A DNA stretch of 64,000 bases, from the NCBI RefSeq assembly GCF_030445035.2, contig NC_080695.1:62001-126000 (forward strand). The letters are read 5' to 3'. Every line of letters begins with the position of its first letter. The first letter of the stretch is position 1. Source of the DNA: Dasypus novemcinctus (lineage: Eukaryota > Chordata > Mammalia > Cingulata > Dasypodidae). The translations under genes and the position numbers were made by a program. Shown one piece after another: positions 36,131-50,327 of this stretch. The notes under the pieces were generated by a model, which was given only the letters and a program-made list of their open reading frames with translations, ran no database searches and was not told where the DNA came from.

Positions 36131-37100
36131 CCTCTCCGGAGGCTCTCACAGCTGCAAACACGCGAGGAGCCCGCACGCCCCGCCCCCGCCCCAGCCAGGC
36201 CTCCATGGCCCGCGCCCAGCGCCCACGCCCCCGGCCTCGCCTCGTGGCCCCCCACATTGGTCCCCTCCCTCTCCTCCGCCTCAGGCCCCGCCCCCCAGGC
36301 CCGCAGGGGTCTGCGCTGGGCCACGCTGCCCGCTTGTCGCTGTGTGCGTGTCCAGCCTGTGTGCGTGTCCAGTCTCTGAGCCCTCCCTGAGTTTGGGGCG
36401 CCCTCCTGGGGGGTCTCCCTCGGACTTGGAGAAGTCACATGACTGGGGGTCAGCCAATGGGAAGGACCCTCCCCAGGGCCGGGGCCGAGCACTGGAAGGC
36501 GGCAGGGGGGAGGGGGGGTCCTGGTAGTCGCGGGGGCGGGCCAAGGTCCTGGGGCAGCAGGAGGGACCTTGTGGGGGGGCGCCCCCCTTCCTGGGGCGTC
36601 GTCGGCGTTTCGTGCCCAGCAGGGACGGCCCCGGGACCCTCCCGCGCTGCCCCTGCGTCGTGAGGAACCGCCCCACCCTCGCCACCACCCCGAGACCTCG
36701 CATCCTCCCTGCGCCCCAGGAGAGGCGTGGGGGGCGCCAGGCCAGACGCCCCCGCGCTGCCAGGGGAGCCCCCGGCACGCCCGCGCCCCGTGCCCGCCCC
36801 TGGCCCCGGGGCGCTGTGTCCCCTCACCTGCCCCTGGCCCCCGGCTCTCGGGCCCGCTGCGCGGCGGGTGCGGCCTGGGGAGGGCAGGCGGCCACGGGCC
36901 CGGGGCTGGCGCACACCCGCGAGGCTGAGCTGTGGCCCGCGGGGGCGTGGGCCCTGGGTCCGGGTGGGGACTGGGTGGGCTTCTTTCTCCTGTGGCTGGG
37001 ACCCCCAGCAGCCCCACCCTCTGGGGCGTTTAGGCCCCCAATGACCCCCTTCTGTTTCCTCCCGCTTGTGGGCTAGCGCCCCAGGGGGGCCCTGCACACT
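36131..37100. promoter_or_regulatory. CpG island, right arm
   Basis: Mirror of 9,640-10,650. It retains the CCAAT box (36,454-36,458) and the adjacent E-box gtcacatgac (36,434-36,443), plus GC boxes. Frames open on both strands reflect base composition; no gene is assigned. Confidence 0.55.
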
Positions 37101-37114
37101 TCTGGGCCCTGGGT

Positions 37115-37500
37115 CCCCAGGCACCCAGTCAGCCCTCAGGGCTGGATGCCAAGGGCCTCCTGGTGAAGGCGAGCTGGCCATGTGGTGAGCTGGCCCACCC
37201 AGAGTGCTGGCCTGTGCCGGGGTGCTGCCCCTGGCAGGAGTTCTGGCCCGTGCAGGGACCTCGTGCAGCAAGAGGATGCAAAAAAAGAGACACAGAAGAG
37301 AGACAATAAGAGATGTAGCAGACCAGGGAGATGAGGTGGAGTGAGAGAATGATCACCTCTCCCCCACTCTGGAAGGTCCTTGGATCAGTTCCCTGAGCCA
37401 CCTAATGAGAACACAAGTAGACACAGAAGAACGCACAGTGAATGGACTCAGAGAGCAGACAACGTAGGGAGGGGGGAGAAATAAATAAATAAATCTTAAA
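37115..37500 (+). mobile_element. DAS-type SINE (right-arm copy)
   Basis: A GC-rich head is followed by the block ggactcagagagcagacaac and the A-rich tail aaataaataaataaatctta, ending next to the L1 at about 37,500. It matches the left-arm copy with very few differences. Confidence 0.7.
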
Positions 37501-40500
37501 AAGAAAACCCTAAGTGATGCATCAGAACTGTACTGAGAGGGAAATTCATACCCATAAATGCATATATCAAAGAAAAAGAAAGAGCTACAATTGAAGACCT
37601 AAACACACACCTGGAGGAATTAGAAACAGAACAACATGCTAACCCCAGAGGAAGCAGAAAGAAGAAAACAACAAGAACTAGAGCAGAACAGTGTGAAAGA
37701 GAATAAGAAAGCACTAGAAAAATACACACAAGCAAAAGCTTGTTCTTCAAGAAGATCAATAAAATAAAAAAACTCAGCTAGACTAGCAAAGAAGAATAGA
37801 GAGAAGATGCAAGTACACAAAAGGAGAAATGAGGAGGGGATGTCACCACTGGCCCTACAGAAATAAACAGTATCATAACAGGAGACTTTGAAAAATTATA
37901 TGCCAACAAGAAGGACAATTCAGAGGAAATGGATAAATTCCTAGAAACACGTAAGCAGCCTACATTAGCACCAGGAGAAACTGATGAACTTAACAGTCCA
38001 ATCACAAATAAAGAGATAGAATCAGTCATTAAAAACCTCCCAACTGAGAAGAGCCCTGGGCCAGAGCCCTTCACGGGCGAATTCCACCAAACGTTCCGGA
38101 AAGAACTAACACCAATCCTGCTTAAATTCCTCCAAAAAACAGACACAGAAGGCACACTGCCTAACACTATGATGCCAACATTACCCTAATACCAAAGCCA
38201 AACAAAGATGCCACGAGAAAGGAAAATTACAGACCAATCTCTCTAATGCACCTAGAAGCTAAAATCCTCAACAAAATACTTGCTAATCATATTCAACAAC
38301 ACACCAAACGAATTATATACTAAGACCAAGTGGGCTTCATCCTGGGTGTGCAAGGATACTTCAACATCGAAAATCAATCAGTGTAACACATCACAGAAAC
38401 AGATCAAAAGAGAACAATCACATGACCCCCTCTGTAGATACAAAAACATTTGACAAAATACAGCACCCTTTCCTGATAAATACACTGCGAAAGATAGGAA
38501 GTGAAGGAAACTTTCTGAACATGATAAAGGGTATAAATAAAAAAACCCACTGCTCACATATACAATGGTGAAATCCTGAAAGCTGGGAACGACACAAGGC
38601 TGCCCACTATCATGCCACCTCTTTAACATAGTGTTAGAACTTGCTCGAGGACTGAGGCAAGACAAAGACATAAAAGGAATCCAAATTGGAATGGAAGAAG
38701 TAAAAATTTCACTGTTTGCTGATGACATGACCCTATGCATAGAATACCTGAGAAATCTCCAACAAAGCTTCTAGAACATGTAAATGAGCTCAGTAAAGTC
38801 GCAGGGTATAAGATCAATGCACAAAAATCAGTAGCATTTCTGTAGACCAATAATGAGCAATCTGAGGAGGAAAGCAAGGGAGAAATGCAATTTACATTAG
38901 TAACTAAAAAAATTCAAATACTACGAATAAATTTGACTAAAGATGTACCTGACTTATACACAGAAAATGACACAATACTGTGAAAAGAAATCAAAGATTT
39001 AAATAAATGGAAGAATATTCCCTGTTCATGGATAGGAAGACTAAATATCGTTAAGATGTCTATACTACCCAAACTAATCTACAGACGTAATGCAATCCCA
39101 ATAAAAATCAACAGCATTCTTTTTCAGCATTGGAAAAACTATGAAATGTATTTGGAAGGGCAAGTGGCCCTGAATAGCCAAAGACATATTGAAAAAGAAT
39201 AATGAAATCAATGGAATCACACTACCTGACTTGAAAGGATACTAAAAAGCCACAGTGGTCAAAAGTGCGTGGCAGTGGCACAAGGATAGACCTACTGACC
39301 TATGGAAGATAACTGCGAGTTCTGGCATAGATCCTCACAGATACAGTCATCTGATGTTCAGCAAGGACACCAAGCCCACTCAGCTGGGAGAGAATGGCCT
39401 CTTCAAGAAATGGTGCTTGGACAACTGGGTATCCATATCCAAAAGAATGAGAGAGGAACACCAACTCACTCTTTATACAAAAATCAACTCAAATGGATCA
39501 AAGATCTAAATAGAAGAGCCAGGACCATAAAAACCTTGGAAGATAACATAGGGAAGCATTTTTGAACATTGTAATAGGAAAGTGTTTCATGAACTTCACA
39601 CCCAAAGCAGGACCAGCGAAAGAAAAAATAGATAGATGGGACCTCCTCAAAATTAAAACCTTTTGCATGTCAAAATAGTTTGTCAAGAAAATGAAAAGAC
39701 AGCCTACACAAAGGGAGATAACATTTGGTAACCATACACCTGATAGGGGCCTATATATCCAGCGTATAGAAAGAAACCCTATATCTCAAAAGTAAAAAGA
39801 CAAACAACCCATTTAAGAAATGGACAAGTGATTTATTTGAACAGATGCTTCTCCAAAGAAGGAACACAAATGGATAAAAATACATGAAAAGATGCTGAAC
39901 ATCACAAGCTATTAGGGAAATGCAAAGAAAAACTACAACGAGATACCATCTTACACCCATGAGACTGGCAGTTATTAAAAAAAGAGAGCACTACAAGTGT
40001 TGGAGGGGATGTGGAGGCATGGGAACCCTCACCCACTGCTGGTGGGAATGTGGAATGGTTCATCCATTGTGGAGGACAATTTGGCCATTCCTCAGAAAAC
40101 TAACTATAAAGCTGCCGTATGATCCAGCAATTCCACTGAATTGAAAGGAAGGACACACACAGATATATGCACACCACTGTTCAGAGCAGCATTATTCAGT
40201 ATTGCCAAAAGTTGGAATCAACCCAAATGCCCATCAACAGGTGAATGGGTCAACAAAATGTGGTATATACATACAATGGAATACCACTCAGCTCTAAGAA
40301 GGAATGCAGTGTTAACACATGGATGAAACTTGAAGACCTTATGTTGAGTGAAGCAAGCCAGGCATTGAAGGACAAATACTACATGACCTCTCTGATATTA
40401 ATTAAGCAAATCAAGCTGACTCAGAGAGCTAGAGACTGGAAGGCAGGGTTACAGGACATAGGAAAGGAGAAGTCTGTGAGCCAACACACATATGGGTGAA

Positions 40501-40717
40501 ATCCATGATAAGATGGAAGTGAGCAGGTGTGCAGTGAAGGGCTATGATAGGAGTGTGTTGATACTTTGGGTTGGGTGGTGCAAGCTTGACAGGGGCCTAG
40601 GGTAGGGAGGGTGGGTTGGATTGTCCATGGAACTGGGGGGAGGGTTGGGGGAGGGAGCAGGTGAACACTGGGGATTGGCAGGTATGTGGTTGAAACTACA
40701 ATGTCGAGAAAGCACTT
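37500..40717 (+). mobile_element. 5'-truncated L1 LINE (right-arm copy)
   Basis: ORF2 pieces include 37,929-38,189 (reverse-transcriptase fingers), the FADD catalytic motif near 38,713-38,727, 39,255-39,565, and the C-terminal part 39,920-40,500 (CWRGCG, CPSTGEW), followed by a 3' UTR to about 40,717. Frameshifts interrupt it. It lacks ORF1, the endonuclease domain and the 5' UTR. Confidence 0.9.
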
Positions 40718-43135
40718 TTGGCAACATCCAAGGAAGGGCTACTGGTTTAGGGTGTTGGGATAGGGCACACCTGAGGCAGGCTTCTAGAGAATGTATGCAT
40801 GGTCATTTTGTCATAGCAGGTTGTATCAGTGGGGGAGACCCACATAATGAGCGGGAACACATTTCAGAACACTGCTGCACCACATAGCTAATAGTTTACC
40901 TGTAATTCACATTCTCCCCCAGTACATTCAGTGGGTTATGGCAGGATATATAAAGTTCAGCATCTGACCCTGCAATATCATTTAGGACAACTCAAAGTCC
41001 CAAAAATGCCCACACATCACATCTCTTCTTCCCTCACCCTGCCCTCAGCATCTACTGTGGCCAATATCTCCACCTCAATGCTACAATTTCTTGTATTACT
41101 AGTCACAATAGTTTTAAAGTAGAATATCCATAAGTCCACTCTAATGCATAATTTATTCCTCCATTCTGTGGACCCTGGGATGGTAATGTCTACTCCAGCT
41201 CTAGATCAAGAGAGGGCTTAGCTTCCACATGGATGATGGATGCAATGCCTCTGCTTGGAGTTGTAAGCACTCTTAGTTCACTGGTGTGGTGGTTGATCAT
41301 CTTCATCTCCCTGTTAGCTTACCTGGGTAAGTCCAGTGATTCACAGAATAGGAGTCACAACTCTGCTTACACTCAGGGTCCAGCTGGCACATGGACATTC
41401 CAGAGATTCAAGTCCCCTGAGTATGTACCAACCCTAACGCCAACCACAGGTTCAGTAAAAGTGACAGAACAGGCATGTTTAGGAAGGTCACATCTGGGTC
41501 CAGCTCCATCACAGTCAGGAGCACAAATTCCAGAACAGGGCCCTCTGACATGGCACAGAACTCCAAATCCATCTGCCATGACCATGTGCCCTGTGGATCT
41601 CCATGGCCTTCAGGACAACCGGCACCTAGGGTTGTATCTACTTTGGCTCTCTTTGGGGTCCTGCTGACATGTGCTTAAGCGTGATCTTTCTCAAGACTTC
41701 CCAACTCTTTTTGGAAGACTCTTAGCCATATAAACTCATTTCACTTTGCCATTTCCCCCTTTTATTCAAAGTGAAAATGCAGTTTGTAAGACTTGATCCA
41801 ACATGCACGCTGAGTTATTCTGCTGGTCTGAGTTGATCCTTTTATTCCAGGTCTCTTTCTAGTTGCATCACCAGCCAGTGATTGCTTGTAATACCTCAAT
41901 GCCAGGGAGGCACATCCTTGGGAGTCATGTCCCACAGTGGGCAGGAAGGTAATGCATTTACAGGCTGAGTTTGGCTTAGAGAGTGCCCACATTTGTACAA
42001 CATGAAGGTTCTCAGGAGGTAACTCTTAGGCACCCTGCAGCTCTGGGCCTAGTTCATATTTCAAGCACACAGGCTCATAAGCATAGCCATCAATGTCAAG
42101 GGCTCATTATTGGACCATCCTTCCTTGTTGGTCTTTGCTGTTGCACTTGGGGGATTATTGCTGTTCCATTGGGAAATGTGACAGACCTCCCCTGGGTAGG
42201 AACTCTGCACTCCTTCAGTTGACATTTGTAACTGTAACCACTATGAAAATACACAACATATATCAGAACATTTTTATGTCCCCTGTATTCATGCCCTGTA
42301 GAAATCCCCCCACCCATGTGCCCCTCATCAGTAACGCCCCACACCAGGGTTCCTCCCCTGCTTTAATTGACCCTCTCTGTGGTCCAAACTTCTTCAACAA
42401 TGAAGCCTAATATACTGCCAAATTCACTTCATAAGAAATGGAAATATAGTGCTGGGTTTAAAGTTTAGAAATAGAACACATACTAATTTAGAAATACTAA
42501 AATAAATTAAAAATAAATTGGTGTATTAATAAAATGAAAACTATTCTAAAGGTTTGTTTCAAACATTTTTCCTTTTATCACTGTAATAGGTGTTGCCCTG
42601 TTTGAAAGTTGCCAAAGCCCTTTCTTTCATTTCTTCCTCAGTGTCTACATCCTTTCTTTTTTTTTCTTCTAATTTTTAATTTTTTCTTCAAAAAAGTTTT
42701 AGATCACAGTAATTCACATTAGAATACAGGGGACTCCCATATATCCAACATCAAACCCTTTTCCCCTTTCCCCAGCAACGATCTTTTTACATGTTCATGT
42801 TATATTTGCTGCAGCTGATGTACGGATTTTGAATCATAGCTATCAAACATGGTTTCCTTTTGGTTTACATTTTGTGCAAAATATGTTCACCGAGTATAAT
42901 GAGTATGCCACAATGATGGAGGAGGTTGTTGGCGTGGGAGGAGTGGGGGTGTGTGGAGTATATGGAAACCTCATATTTTTTAACGTAATATTTTTTGTGA
43001 TATATTTATCTTCAAAAAAATACAATTTACAAAAATGATATTGTGGGGGGATGGGGAGTGGGATATATGAGAACCTCTTATCTTATGTTTTTTATGTTTT
43101 CTTATGTTTTTTAATATAACATTCTTCATGATCTA
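40718..43135 (-). repeat. Family A interspersed repeat, inner copy of right arm
   Basis: Reverse-complement counterpart of 3,721-6,018. Conserved blocks are near 40,920-41,100, 41,370-41,640 and 42,700-42,960. By eye it is clearly more diverged from its left-arm partner than the adjacent L1 is. No coding capacity is supported. Confidence 0.6.
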
Positions 43136-44476
43136 TTAACTTTAACTAAAAAGTGTAAAAAAATAAAAAATAAATTACAATGTGACATGGAATAAATAAA
43201 ACTCAGTAAATGTGCACACACACACACACAAAATAAAAATAAAAAATAATGAGTGGGAAGGAGTTGGACTCCTATCCCAGGGAGGCCCAATGTGTTCCCA
43301 AACAGTGGGAGGGCGTCTCCCGAGAGCATGGGCGGCTCCTACAGGGGAGGACAGGCCAGTGGGTCCAGCCCTCAGTGTTGTGGCAAGTATCTGTGAAACT
43401 TGTCCTTTGAGGAGTCAAGCCTGGTGGTCACTCTAGGCCCTGAGGGAGGGGAGGGAGGAATAAAATAGATGGAAGAGGGGCTAGTTAGGGCAGTGGAAGT
43501 GCTCTGCCTGATCTTGCCATGGTGGATACAGGCCATGCTGAATTTCATAAACAATCTATAAAAGCATATGATCTAAAATGTAAACCATAATGTGAACTAA
43601 TGACCATGGTTAGTAGCTATTTTTCAATAATTGTACATCAATTGTCACAAATATATCACCCACATATAAAAAGGTTATTAATAGGGAAGGGGGAAAGGGA
43701 GAGGATGTTGGGTACTTGGGAATCCCTTATGTTCTGTTTGTGACTTTACTGTGATCTAAAATTTCTTTGAAGACAAAATGTAAAAAAGTAAGACACTGAG
43801 GAAGAAATGGAAGAAAATGCCACTGTATGTACTGGACAACAGTTTTACAGTGATGAAAGGCAAAAGGTGAAAAAATTTTTTTAATATTTTTTATTTTTTT
43901 AATATCCCAATTTTTTTACTTTATTTTAGTTTTAGTTTTTCTAAATTATTATGTATTTTATTTCATATGTTTAAACTCATCATGACTCTCTCATTTTCTT
44001 ATTAATTGAATTTGGCCATATTCTTTCTTTCACTTTTGAAGAAATTTTGGATCACAAAGGTTTACAACTATGGCAGGGGAGGATCATTGGTGTGGGGTGT
44101 CAGTGACGGGGTCTCATGGGAGGAAGTTCACCTGGGCATACATGTAAGGCATATAAATACGATCAAATGTTCATGGGGCATTGCCACAGTGGGTAGAGAT
44201 TCACACAACGACCAAAGGAATATCAAATTCCCATCCTATCCTGGGGAGCCCTGCCACATTCTCTAATGGAGCAGCAACACTCCCCCAAGTACGGAGGCAA
44301 TGACTAGTGAAGAAGGATGGTCCACTGATGGGCCTTAGACACTGACTACTATGCTTATGAGCCTTTTGCTCTTGATATTGCAACATACCTTAGTGTTGTA
44401 GGGTGCCTAAGAGTTACCTCCTGAGAGCCTCCATGGTGCTCAAATGTGGCCTCTCTCTAAGCCAAACTCAGCTTTT
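43136..44476 (+). repeat. Family A interspersed repeat, outer copy of right arm (5' part)
   Basis: The plus-strand family A copy starts in a head-to-head arrangement with the inner copy and includes a CA microsatellite (about 43,213-43,230). It is cut at 44,476 by the full-length L1 and resumes at 53,593 with the next expected family A block (gcattgactttcccctcagc). Confidence 0.65.
44463..44476. repeat. Target-site duplication, 3' side of the full-length L1
   Basis: caaactcagctttt immediately precedes the T-rich (poly-A complement) end of the minus-strand L1. It is identical to 53,579-53,592. Confidence 0.85.
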
Positions 44477-46444
44477 TAAAAATTTTCTTTTATTTTTTAT
44501 TGAAGTATATCATTCATACATGAACACACGTAAACAGTAAGAGTATAGTCAAGATTGCGAACTTACAAAATAAACTTATATCACACAGGGGTCTCACACG
44601 TCACCCCCCTCCACCAACTCTTTGCATTGGTGTGAAACATTTGTCACAAACTATGCTAGAGTAATGTCAAAATATTACTACCAGCTATATTCCTTATCTT
44701 ACATTTGGTGTATTTTCCCCCAACCCATACTATTTTTTTTTGAAAATGTATTTTTGTGACTGATATTGTAGAACTTGCAAAACAATCATAGAGATGTGCA
44801 GATTTCCCAGACAACTGCACACCCTGGTGGAATATTTGTTACAGATTATGAGATAATATCGTCAGACTATTACCACCAAACATGGTCCATAGCATTCATT
44901 TGGCACACTTTTTCCTTACACCTCCATTATCAACACAGTATAGCTTGGCATTAATGCAAGAATATTATAGCATTGCTCTTAACCACAGTCTATAGGTCAC
45001 ACCATTTGTAGTTTTCCCATGTTTCCCCATCTTCCCCTCACCCTGCAATAGTGATGTACATCCACTCTAGCTCACAGAAGGACTCTCTTGCATTTGTACC
45101 CTTAACCACAATTCTCAACCGCCTCTGGGTTCACTGTGTAATTCAGTCCCTAGATTATTCGTTAGCTTTCTTTCTATTGACATTTACTTCCCCAGACTAC
45201 CTTTTGCACTATAATGTGTTAGTATCAACTCTATCCATCTCCATACTTTTACAGTCAAATTAATCAAAATTTCTACATACATTAAGCACCCACAGTTCTT
45301 CGCAACCCTCCCCTTATCTCCTTATAACCTGTACTCTAGGTTTTAATTCCATGTGTTTATTATTTGTATTTAGTTCATATTAATGAGACCATGCAATATT
45401 TGTCCTTTTGTGTCTGGCTTACTTTGCTTAGTATAATGTTTTCAGAACTCATCCATGTTTTCACATATGTCCCAATTTCATTTCTTCTTATTGCAGCATA
45501 GTATTCCATCACATGTATGTAACACATTTTGTTTATCCACTCATTGGTGAATGGACTCTTGGGTTGTTTCCATCTTTTGGCAATTGTGAACAATGCTGCT
45601 ATGAACATTGGCGTGCAGATGTCTGTTCATGTCATAGTTTTTAGTTCTTCTGCATATATTCCTAGTAGAAGATTTGCTGGATCATATGGCAGTTCTATAT
45701 TTAGCTTCCTGAAAAACTACCAAAGTGTCTTCCACAGAAGCTGCACCATTTTACACTCCCACCAAGTGAAAGAGTGTTTCTCTTTCTCTACATCCTCCCC
45801 AGCACTTAGTGTTGTCTGTGTTTTTAATAGTGGCTATTCTATGTGGTGTTAGATACTATCTTATTGTTGTTTTAATTTGCGTTTCCCTAATACCTAGTGT
45901 TATGGAACTTTTTTTCATGTGCTTTTTGGCCATTTGTATTTCCTATTTGGAGAAATGTCTATTTAAATATTTTGCCCATTTAAAAAAAATTGGATTGCTT
46001 GCTCTTTTATTGTTGAGTTGTATGATCTCTTTATATAGAATGAAAATCAAACACCTATCAGATAAGTGGTTTTCAAATATTTTCTCCCATCGACTGGACT
46101 GCCTTTTCACCTTCTTGATGAAGTCTTTGAATCACAGAAATGTTTGTTTGAGGAGGTCCCATTTATCCATGTTTTCCTTTATTGCTCGTTCTTTGGTGCA
46201 AGGTCTAAGAATCCACCACCTACCACAGGTCTTGAAGATGTTTCCCTACATTTTCTTCTAGGAGCTTTATTGTACTTCTTTTTTTATGTAGGTCTTTGAT
46301 CCATTTTGAGTTAAGTTTTGCATAACGTGTGAGGTGGGGGTCTTCTTTCTTTCTTTTGGCTATGCATATCCAGTCTCCCAACACCATTTGTTGAATAAAC
46401 TGTTCTGCCCCAACTGTGAAAGCTTGACAGGATTGTTAAAAATC

Positions 46445-47300
46445 ACTTGGCCAAGTCTCGAAGACAAACTCAGCATGTAAATGCAATGCCTTCCCCCCAG
46501 CATGGGACATGACACCCGGGGATGAGCCTCCCTGGCCCTGAGGGATCACTATCAAGTACCAGCTGATGACGTAACTAGAAAATGACCTTAAATTAAAGGT
46601 TCAACGCGGACCAGCAGAATATCCCTGTCTACATATAATAACAGGAGTTAAAAATGCTGTTTCACCTAAAGTAAGGGGGAAATGGAAAAGACAAATGAGT
46701 TTATATGGCTATGAGTTTCTAAAAAAAGAGTCTGGAGGTTGTCAGAAGGACTGCTCTTAGGCACACCTGAGCAGAGTCTCAGAGACAGATAAAGTAGATA
46801 TTGGTCCTTTTGAGGGCTAAAGAGACCCACAGGTTCTATGGTCATGGCAGATGGGGTTCACTGCCATGCCAGTTGGCCCTTCTTTGGAGCTGGTGTTTCT
46901 GCGTGATGAAACTGGACTCAGATGGGATCTCTTTTCACAAGCCTTTCATGCTACTTTACTGGAATTGTAGTTGGTGCTGGGGCTTAAGATACATCTAGGG
47001 GATTTGAATCTCTGGACTGACAATAAGATAGCCAGGCCCTGGGCCTCAGCGGACTTCAGCTCCTACACTCTGATTTGTTGAACTTACCCCACTCAGCTAA
47101 CATGGACTTGAAGAATGTCAACCACCACACCATGGAGCCTAGAGTGCCTACAACTGAAGGCAGGAGGATTGCATCCAATATCCATGTGGAATCTAAACCC
47201 CCTCTTGACATGGATGTGGAGTGGACGCAGCCAGGCCAAGGTCCACAGGAAGGATCAGAGTGGACTTAATGATATCCTATTCATGAACTATTGTGGTTAA
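46445..47300 (+). mobile_element. Family A copy inserted in L1 ORF2
   Basis: L1 ORF2 sequence stops at about 46,445 and resumes at about 47,297 on the other side. The insert begins with family A internal sequence (aaactcagcatgtaaatgca) and continues through the gagtttatatggc block at 46,695. It is 5'-truncated relative to the arm copies. Confidence 0.7.
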
Positions 47301-48529
47301 TAATCGAGAAAATGTGGCATTGGTGTGGAATTTAGGTCTTTTTTGATTTCCTTTAGCAATGCATTATAGTTTTCTGAGTAGAAGTGTTTTGCATCTTTGG
47401 TTAAGTTTATTCCTAAATATTTGCTTCTTTTAGTTGCTATTGTAAATGGAATTTTTTTCCTGAATTCATCCTCAGATTGTATATTATTAGTATACAGAAA
47501 AACCACTGATTTTTGGGTATTGATCTCGTACTCTGATACTCTAATGAAATCATTTATTAGTTCTAGCAACTTTGTTGTAGATTTTCCAGGATTTTCTAGA
47601 TATACAATCATATCATCTGCAAATAGTGAATGTTTTAATTCTTAGTTTCCCATTTGGATGCCTTTTATTTCTTTTTCTTGCTTGATTGCTCTAGCTAGAA
47701 TCTCTAGCACTATATTGAACAACAGTAGTGACAGTGGGCCTCCTTGTCTTGTCCCTGATCTCAATGGGAAAGCTCTTAGTTTTTCATTATTGAGTACAAT
47801 GTTAGCTGTGGGATTTTCATATATGGCCTTTATCATGTTGAGACAATTTCCTTCCATTCCTATTTTTTGTAGTATTTTTTTATCAAGAAAGGATGCTGTA
47901 TTTTGTCAAATGCCTTTTCTGCATCAATTGATAAGATCATGTGATTTTTCTTCTTTGATTTATTAATGTGGTGTATTACGCTGATTGATTTTCTTTTGTT
48001 GAACCAGCCTTGCATGCCTGGTACAAAACCCACTTGATCATGATGGATAATTCTTTTAATGTGTTCTTGGATTTGATTGGCAAGTATTTTATTGAGGATT
48101 TTTGCATCGGTTTTCATTAGAGAAATGGGTCTGTAATTTCCTTTTTTTCTAATATCTTTATCTGGCTTTGATATTACGGCAATAGTGGTTTCATAGAATG
48201 TGTTTGGTAGCATTCCTTCTTGTTGAATTTTTGGGAGGAGCTTGAGTAAGATTGGTATTAAATCTTCTTTGAATGCTTGGCAGAACTCACCCATGAAACT
48301 GTCTGGTCCTGGGCTTTACATTTTAGGAAGCTGTTTGATGACTGTTTCAATTTTTTTACTTGTGATTGGCTTGTTGAGGTCTTCTACTTATTCTAGTGTC
48401 AGTGTAGGTTTTTTGTACATTCCTAGGAATTTTTCCATTTCATCTACATTGTCAAGTTTTTTAGCTTGAAGTTGTTCATAGTATGCTCTTATGATCTCCC
48501 TGATTTCTGTGGGGTCAGTAGTAACCTTC

Positions 48530-48640
48530 TCTTTTTTTTTTTTTTTCCTTTTTGTTTTTTTATTTTTGTATTTTTTAATTATCTTTTTAAAAGTTAATAT
48601 ATCACAAAATATGTTACATTAAAAAACACAAAAAATGAGT
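48530..48640 (-). mobile_element. Short family A 3'-end fragment inserted in L1
   Basis: A T-rich run followed by taaaagttaatatatcacaa and gttacattaaaaaacac lies between two parts of the L1 ORF2 sequence. The duplicated phrase agtaaccttctcttttt (48,520 and 48,641) looks like a target-site duplication. Confidence 0.7.
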
Positions 48641-48929
48641 AACCTTCTCTTTTTCATTTTTTATTTTATATATTTGCATCTTCTCACTTTTTTTTTAGTC
48701 ACTCTAGCTAGCGATTTATTGATTTTGTTAATCTTCTTGAAGAACCAACTTTTGGTTTTCTCCAATTTCTCTATTATTTTTTTGTTCTCAATTTCATTTA
48801 TTTCTGCTCTGATCTCTGTTATTTCATTCCTTCTACTTACTTTAGGATTGGTTTGCTGTTCTTTTTTCTCATTCCTCCAGCCGTGTAGTTAGGTCAGTGA
48901 CTTCAGCTCTTTCTTCTTTTTTTAAAATG

Positions 48930-49340
48930 TTACATTAAAAATTTTTTTAAATGTTACATTAAAAAATATGAGGTCCTCATATACCCCACACCCACCTCAC
49001 CCCACTCCTCCCACATCAACAACCTCTTTCATCATCGTGGCACATTCATTGCATTTTGGAATACATTTTTGAATACATTTTTGAGCACTGCTGCACCACA
49101 TGGATAGTTGTTTACATTGTAGTTTACACTCTCCCCCAGTCCACCCAGTGGGCCATGGCAGGACATACAATGTCCAGCATCTGTCCCTGCAGTATCAACC
49201 AGGACAACTCCAAGTCCCACATCATATTTCTTCTCCCCTCTGCCTACCCTCAGCAGCTACTATGGTGACTTTCTCCACATCAATGCTACAATTTCTTCCA
49301 TTACTAATCACAATAGTTCCATAGTAGAATATCAGTAATA
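48930..49340 (-). mobile_element. Family A 3'-end copy inserted in L1
   Basis: The block from aaaatgttacattaaa to about gtagaatatcag contains the family A parts shared with 40,920-41,110 (catggcaggacatac..., tgctacaatttctt). It interrupts the L1 between reverse-transcriptase and endonuclease regions. Confidence 0.65.
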
Positions 49341-50327
49341 ATGTAAGCATTGGAGGCTATGTATTTTCCTCTTAACACTGCTTTTGTCATATCCCATAGG
49401 TTCTGGTATCTTGTATTCTCGTCATCTTTTGTCTAGAGATATTTATTGATTTATCTTTAAATTTCTTCTTTGACCCACTGATTATTTAAGAGTGTGTTGT
49501 TTAATCTCCATGCATATGTGAATTTTCCCTTTATTTGCCGCTTGTTGATTTCCAGCTTTACTCCATTATGATCAGAGAAACTGCTTTGTATGATTTCAAT
49601 TTTGTTGAATTTATTGAGATCTGCTTTGTATCTCAACATAAGGTCTATCCTGGAGAAAGATCCATGAGCACTTGAAAATAAGGTATATCCTGCTGTTTTG
49701 GGGCGCAGTGTTCTGTATATGTCTATTAGGTTTAGTTCATTTATCATATTATTCAAGCTCTCTGTTTCTTTATTGATCTTCTGACCAGATGTTCTATACA
49801 ATGCTGAGAGTGGTGCATTGACATCTCCAACTCTTATTGTAGAGATGTCTATTTCTCCCTTGAGTTTTGCTAGTGTTTGCCTCATGTATCTTGGGGCATC
49901 CTGGTTAGGTATATATATATTTATGATTGTTATTTCTTCCTGGTGAATCATCCCTTTTATTAATATGTAATGTCCATCCTTTTCTCTAATAACAGTTTTG
50001 CTTTTAAAGTCTGCATCATCTGATATAAGTATAGCTACCCCAGCTTTTTTTGGTTACTGCATGTGTGGAATAATTTTTTCCAGCCTTTCACTTTCAATTT
50101 ATTGGTACCCTTGGGTCTAAGGTGAGTCTCTTACAGACAACATATAGATGGCTTATATTTTCTTGTCCATTCTGCTAGTCTGTCTTTTGATTGAGGAGTT
50201 TAATTCATTAACATTCAATCCTATTACTGTAAAGGCAGTTCTTATTTCATTCATTTTGATCTTTGCATTTTGTCTGTCATTTTATATTTGACACTTTTAG
50301 TTACTGTTACTGATACAGTTGTCATTT

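Larger units (their letters stand above)
27893..44165 (-). repeat. Right arm of the large inverted duplication
   Basis: This is the reverse complement of about 2,706-20,228. It is about 1.3 kb shorter overall: it lacks the 2.3-kb left-only segment, but has about 1 kb of old L1 at 28,706-29,722 and a 165-bp retroposon at 34,801-34,967 that the left arm lacks. Its inner end is defined by homology fading beyond about 27,893, and its outer end by the L1 that truncates the left copy. Confidence 0.88.

Noticed and set aside
35950-37017. A 355-codon open frame in the right CpG island, and similar frames at 9,468-10,335
   Set aside because: Several frames on both strands are open together, which is typical of stop-poor CpG islands; the left and right versions are broken at different places.
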